A stretch of 64,000 nucleotides of DNA, taken from positions 224,355 through 288,354 of the forward strand of contig NZ_RJUO01000004.1 in NCBI RefSeq assembly GCF_003752365.1, read 5' to 3'. Made by a program: the position numbers and the translations under genes. Below, in pieces: positions 60,464 through 64,000 of this stretch. The notes under the pieces were generated by a model that did not search any database, was not told where the DNA came from, and worked only from the letters and a program-made list of their open reading frames with translations. This DNA is from Frondihabitans sp. PhB188 (GTDB taxonomy: Bacteria > Actinomycetota > Actinomycetes > Actinomycetales > Microbacteriaceae). Within the stretch, counting starts at the first letter, position 1. Each line of letters starts with the position of its first letter.

Positions 60464-61309
60464 ATGATCGTCCGCACGCCCCTGCGCCCCGCAAACCCGA
60501 CCATCTCGATCATCGTTCCGACTCGCAACGAGGCGAAGAACCTCGAGGTCATCCTCCCCCAGCTCCCCGACGTGCACGAGGTCATCCTGGTCGACGGCAA
60601 CTCGGTCGACGGCACCGTGGAGGCGGCCCGGCGCGTGCTGCCCGGCATCAAGATCGTCCAGCAGACCCGCACGGGCAAGGGCAACGCCCTGGCCTGCGGC
60701 TTCGAGGCGGCCACCGGCGACATCATCGTCATGTTCGACGCCGACGGCTCCGCCGACCCGGCCGAGATCCCCGCGTTCGTCGAGACCCTGGTCAGGGGCG
60801 CCGACGTCGCCAAGGGCTCGCGCTTCCGCAGGGGCGGCGGCTCGGAAGACCTGACGCTCTTCCGCTCCGGCGGAAACCTCGGCCTCAACCTGATCTGCAA
60901 CATCCTGCTCGGAACCAAGTACTCCGACCTCTGCTACGGCTACAACGCGTTCTGGCGCGACGTGCTCCCCGCGATCGACCTGCTCGACTCGTCGCTGCCG
61001 GCGCCCGTGGGCGGCGGCATGCTGTGGGGCGACGGCTTCGAGATCGAGACCATCCTGACCTGCCGCTTCGCCCAGGCGGAGCTCCGCGTCGTCGAGGTGC
61101 CCTCGTTCGAGAAGAACCGCATCCACGGCGAGTCGAACCTCAACGCCATCAGCGACGGCATCCGCGTGCTCAAGACCATCTTCGACGAGAAGCGCCGCGA
61201 CAACTCCGCCTACGCCGCCGCGACCGCGTCGGCCTCCGCCCCCGAGCGCGAGCTCATCGGCGCCGTCACCGCTCCGATCCGCATCCAGTCCGACCGCGAA
61301 CTCGCGTGA
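60464..61309 (+). CDS. Family 2 glycosyltransferase
   Basis: GT2 enzyme of 281 aa. TISIIVPTRNEAKNLEVILP is the fold's first strand; FDADGSADPAEIPAF contains the metal-binding D-x-D, and WRDVLPAI-type and GESNLNAISDGIRVLKTI segments follow. This pattern is seen in dolichyl-phosphate-mannose-synthase-like enzymes that act on lipid-linked sugars. Stop overlaps the next start (GTGA). First of three coupled glycosyltransferases. Confidence 0.92.
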   Translation: MIVRTPLRPANPTISIIVPTRNEAKNLEVILPQLPDVHEVILVDGNSVDGTVEAARRVLPGIKIVQQTRTGKGNALACGFEAATGDIIVMFDADGSADPAEIPAFVETLVRGADVAKGSRFRRGGGSEDLTLFRSGGNLGLNLICNILLGTKYSDLCYGYNAFWRDVLPAIDLLDSSLPAPVGGGMLWGDGFEIETILTCRFAQAELRVVEVPSFEKNRIHGESNLNAISDGIRVLKTIFDEKRRDNSAYAAATASASAPERELIGAVTAPIRIQSDRELA

Positions 61310-62283
61310 GCGCCCCCCTCACCGTCACCGTCGTCGTCTGCGCCTACACTCAGCGCCGCTGGCACGATCTCCAGGACTCCGTCGAGTCGGCCCGCCTGCA
61401 GAGCGGCACGACCGAGGTCGTCGTCGTCATCGACCACGAGCCCGAGCTGCTCCGCATGGCGCAGGACCGCTGGCCGACCCTGACCGTCCTCGAGAACACC
61501 GAGGCCCGGGGTCTCTCGGGCGCTCGCAACACCGGCGTCCGTGCCGCGACCGGCGAGGTCGTCGCGTTCCTCGACGACGATGCCATCGCCGACGCCGACT
61601 GGCTCACCTGGCTGATGGACGCCTTCGACGACGTTCACGTCGTCGGCGTCGGCGGCCACGCGCAGCCCGTGTGGCCCGACGAGCGCGGTCCGAGGCTCTA
61701 CCCGGACGAGCTTCTCTGGATCGTCGGCTGCAGCTACACCGGCCTCCCCACCGAGACGGCCGACGTCCGCAACGTGATCGGCTGCTCCATGGCGTTCCGC
61801 CGTGCGGCGATCCTCACCGCCGGCGGCTTCTCGTCGGCCGTCGGCCGGGTCGGCAACGTCCCGCTCGGCGGCGAGGAGACCGAGCTGTGCATCAGGATCC
61901 GCCAGGCGGATCCTGCTGCCCGGGTCGTCTACGAACCCATGTCGCTCGTGCACCACCGCGTGTCGGCCGACCGGGGCACCTGGCGCTATCTGCGTCGCCG
62001 CTCGTTCTACGAGGGAGTCTCGAAGGCCGTGCTCAGCCGGTCGCTCGGACGGACCGATTCCCTCTCGAGCGAGTCGGCGTACCTGACGCGCGTGCTGCCC
62101 AAGGCGTTCTTCCGAGAGCTCGGCGAGTTCCGCGACGGGGGCATCCGGCGCGCCGCGGCCATCGCGCTGACCGTCTCGGCGACGATCGCCGGCTACGCCG
62201 TCGGCGTGGTCTCGGGTGCCACGGCAGCGGACTCCCCCTCCCTCTCGAAGCAGATCCGGCGGCACGCGGTCGTCGCACGATGA
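61306..62283 (+). CDS. Family 2 glycosyltransferase
   Basis: A 325-aa GT2 enzyme: TVTVVVCAYTQRRWHDLQDS, ARGLSGARNTGVRAATGEVV, FLDDDAIADADWL (metal-binding DDD) and GGEETELCIRIRQADP. A hydrophobic segment near the end (AAAIALTVSATIAGYAVGVV) may contact the membrane. GTG at 61306 overlaps the previous TGA. Confidence 0.92.
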   Translation: MSAPLTVTVVVCAYTQRRWHDLQDSVESARLQSGTTEVVVVIDHEPELLRMAQDRWPTLTVLENTEARGLSGARNTGVRAATGEVVAFLDDDAIADADWLTWLMDAFDDVHVVGVGGHAQPVWPDERGPRLYPDELLWIVGCSYTGLPTETADVRNVIGCSMAFRRAAILTAGGFSSAVGRVGNVPLGGEETELCIRIRQADPAARVVYEPMSLVHHRVSADRGTWRYLRRRSFYEGVSKAVLSRSLGRTDSLSSESAYLTRVLPKAFFRELGEFRDGGIRRAAAIALTVSATIAGYAVGVVSGATAADSPSLSKQIRRHAVVAR

Positions 62284-63641
62284 TCGCGCTGCGCTTGGAG
62301 CGCCCGATGGACAGCCCGATCGCCCCCGACTGGTCGGGGGCGATCTGGATCGGCGCAGTCGACGTCGCCTCTCTCGAGGGCGTGCACGGCGACACTGTCG
62401 TGCTCGGCGACAGCACCGGCTACAGGCGGGCGCGGCTCCTGATCCGCCGCGGACGCGCCGTGCTGGGCTTCGTCGAGCTCCCCGTGGTCGACCTCCCGCA
62501 GATCGGCGGAAGCGTCTCGTTCGACGACCTCGTGTCGAAGATCGCGAAGCTCGGCCCCGTCGCGGGCTCGATCGATCCGATCCACCTCCCGACGGTCACG
62601 GTCATCGTCTCCACGCGCGACCGCGCCGACCAGCTCCGCGGCGCGCTCACCTCGGTTCTGGCGCTCGACTACCCGGCCTTCGACGTCATCGTGGTCGACA
62701 ACGCTCCGGCGACCGACGCCACGCGCGTGCTCGTCGAGACCGAGTTCGCCGACCCGCGCGTCCGCCTCATCCGCGAGCCCGTCGCCGGCCTCTCGCGAGC
62801 CCGCAACACCGGTCTCATCGCCTCGACAGGCGAGTTCGTCGCCTTCACAGACGACGACGTCGTGGTCGACAGCCACTGGCTGCGCGCCCTCGTCGCCGGC
62901 TTCGCCCGCGGCGCCGACGTCGACTGCGTCACCGGCCTCGTGCCGAGCGGCGAGCTGCGCACCCCCGTGCAGCGCTTCTTCGACGACCGCGTGAGCTGGT
63001 CGGGCAACCTGGTGCCTCGCGAGTTCCGGCTCTCGGCGCCTCCGGCCGACCTGCCCATGTTCCCGTTCTCGGTCGGCGAGTTCGGCACCGGCGCCAACTT
63101 CGCGCTGCGCCGCACCCGCGCCATCGAGCTCGGCGGCTTCGACACCGCGTTCGGAGTCGGCACCCGCACCGGCGGCGGCGAGGACCTCGACATCTTCACC
63201 CGCGTCCTGTTCGCAGGATCGGCGCTCGTGGTCGAGCCCTCGGCCCTCGTCTGGCACCGCCACCGCGCCGACCTCGGCGCGCTCCGGTCTCAGGCGGTGG
63301 GCTACGGCACCGGGCTCGGCGCCTGGCTGACCAAGGTCGCGCTCGACCCGACCATGATGAAGGTCGCCGTCCGTCGCGCCCCGTCGGCCCTGCGCCGTCT
63401 CGCGGCCAAGGGCGGCGGAACCCTCGAGAGCGGCGAGCCGGTCTCGGACGACGCCGCGCGCCTCGGCGTCACCGCGGCTCCGGCCGAGGGCGGCACCGAC
63501 TGGGCCAAGGCCGTGTCGAAGGTCGGCTGGACCGAGCTGGTGTCGGTCGCCAAGGGGCCGGGCCGCTACCTGCGGCAGCGCTGGAACGGCACGGGACTGA
63601 TTGATCCTCAGATCCGGACGGCGGCACTCGCGCGTCGATGA
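62280..63641 (+). CDS. Family 2 glycosyltransferase with N-terminal extension
   Basis: A 453-aa protein. After about 100 residues of non-catalytic N-terminal domain (WIGAVDVASLEGVHGDTVVL), the GT2 domain appears: TVTVIVSTRDRADQLRGALT, GLSRARNTGLIASTGEFVAF, TDDDVVVDSHWL, and GGGEDLDIFTRVLFAGSALV. ATG overlaps the previous TGA (ATGA). This ends the operon; product polymer unknown, perhaps cell-surface glycan. Confidence 0.9.
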   Translation: MIALRLERPMDSPIAPDWSGAIWIGAVDVASLEGVHGDTVVLGDSTGYRRARLLIRRGRAVLGFVELPVVDLPQIGGSVSFDDLVSKIAKLGPVAGSIDPIHLPTVTVIVSTRDRADQLRGALTSVLALDYPAFDVIVVDNAPATDATRVLVETEFADPRVRLIREPVAGLSRARNTGLIASTGEFVAFTDDDVVVDSHWLRALVAGFARGADVDCVTGLVPSGELRTPVQRFFDDRVSWSGNLVPREFRLSAPPADLPMFPFSVGEFGTGANFALRRTRAIELGGFDTAFGVGTRTGGGEDLDIFTRVLFAGSALVVEPSALVWHRHRADLGALRSQAVGYGTGLGAWLTKVALDPTMMKVAVRRAPSALRRLAAKGGGTLESGEPVSDDAARLGVTAAPAEGGTDWAKAVSKVGWTELVSVAKGPGRYLRQRWNGTGLIDPQIRTAALARR

Positions 63642-63757
63642 CCGCCCCTGCCGGACAGCCGCGACTGTCGCCACGAATCTCCTCGAAAATGCTGGGCGGG
63701 GCGGGCGGGGAGCGGCGGTCCCTGGCTCGCCGGCGGCGCCGGGCGGAGGATGGACGC

Positions 63758-64000
63758 ATGGACATGGACCGCGCCCAGCTCGCCGACTTCCTGCGGCGCC
63801 GCCGCGAGGCGCTGACCCCGGCCGACGTCGGACTCGCCGCCGGCAGCCGCCGTCGCACCCCGGGCCTGCGCCGCGAGGAGGTCGCCCTGCTCGCCGGCAT
63901 GAGCGTCGACTACGTCGGCCGTCTCGAGCAGCAGCGCGCCACGCAGCCGTCCGAGCAGATGCTCGGCGCCATCACGCGGGCCCTGCGCCTGACGCTCGAC
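63758..64000 (+). CDS. XRE-family regulator, MmyB-like (5' part; runs off window)
   Basis: From ATG 63758: MDMDRAQLADFLRRRREALT, then RRTPGLRREEVALLAGMSVD and YVGRLEQQRATQPSEQML, the helix-turn-helix of the MmyB-like family with its typical 'RRTPGLRREEVA' motif. GGAGGA lies 7 nt before the start. Only the first 81 codons are in the window; the C-terminal PAS-like ligand domain would follow. Confidence 0.88.
   Translation, partial: MDMDRAQLADFLRRRREALTPADVGLAAGSRRRTPGLRREEVALLAGMSVDYVGRLEQQRATQPSEQMLGAITRALRLTLD

Overview
The window is high-GC actinobacterial DNA, most likely from the family Microbacteriaceae. The evidence is the lysS - principal-like sigma factor - RIO kinase - nadK - clpC - N-acetylglutamate synthase-like - radA neighbourhood, a DUF7882-type gene module that I know from this family, and many starts that look leaderless: a TANNNT -10 box lies 6-7 nt before an ATG or GTG with no Shine-Dalgarno sequence. 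Assignments come from reading motifs and recalling families; no database search was run.

Layout. (1) 1-12,050 is a housekeeping block: lysS (3' part), a small membrane protein, a sigma factor with an unusual -35-recognition helix, a RIO kinase behind a possible leader-peptide attenuator, nadK, clpC, an N-acetyltransferase, two small genes, a degenerate repeat block, radA, an SGNH hydrolase and tRNA-Ser(CGA). (2) About 12,060-42,120 looks like an accessory island next to the tRNA. It starts with an IS256-family element and gene fragments, then an ECF sigma factor without a visible anti-sigma gene. Two related zinc-alcohol-dehydrogenase cassettes follow (15.4-20.0 kb and 23.1-25.9 kb), separated by a broken serine recombinase, a membrane protein and a LuxR regulator. 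The rest holds an SGNH-like/GAF fusion, an AraC regulator, a pore-like membrane protein, phosphoketolase, the DUF7882 module, an epimerase, manganese catalase, a beta-hydroxyacid dehydrogenase-like protein, HAD and DUF1810 genes, and a YhcG-type nuclease between two 115-bp direct repeats. (3) 42,170-64,000 is chromosomal again: SDR/LysR pair, GlsB, LuxR and AraC regulators, a quinone-reductase-like MDR protein, manA, a DGPF protein beside a decayed ECF42/DGPF pair, PspC, GH25 lysozyme, a second SGNH-like/GAF fusion, MBL hydrolase, old yellow enzyme, glycerate kinase, TetR, GNAT, a LexA-box DUF6504 gene, a GH18-like lipoprotein, a 42-aa Cys/His-rich protein, a three-gene glycosyltransferase operon and the start of an XRE regulator.

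How it works together. The island reads as a stress and aldehyde/C2-metabolism load: formaldehyde-dehydrogenase-like ADHs translationally coupled to a ThDP enzyme, phosphoketolase, and Mn catalase for peroxide. Tight overlaps (TGATG, GTGA, ATGA) mark its operons. The signals I consider most worth following are the leader peptide with alternative hairpins before the RIO kinase, three dispersed 28-bp dyads, the 115-bp repeats around the nuclease, a dispersed 11-mer (GCGCAGGAACT), a DnaA-box cluster, and the paired SGNH-like/GAF fusions.
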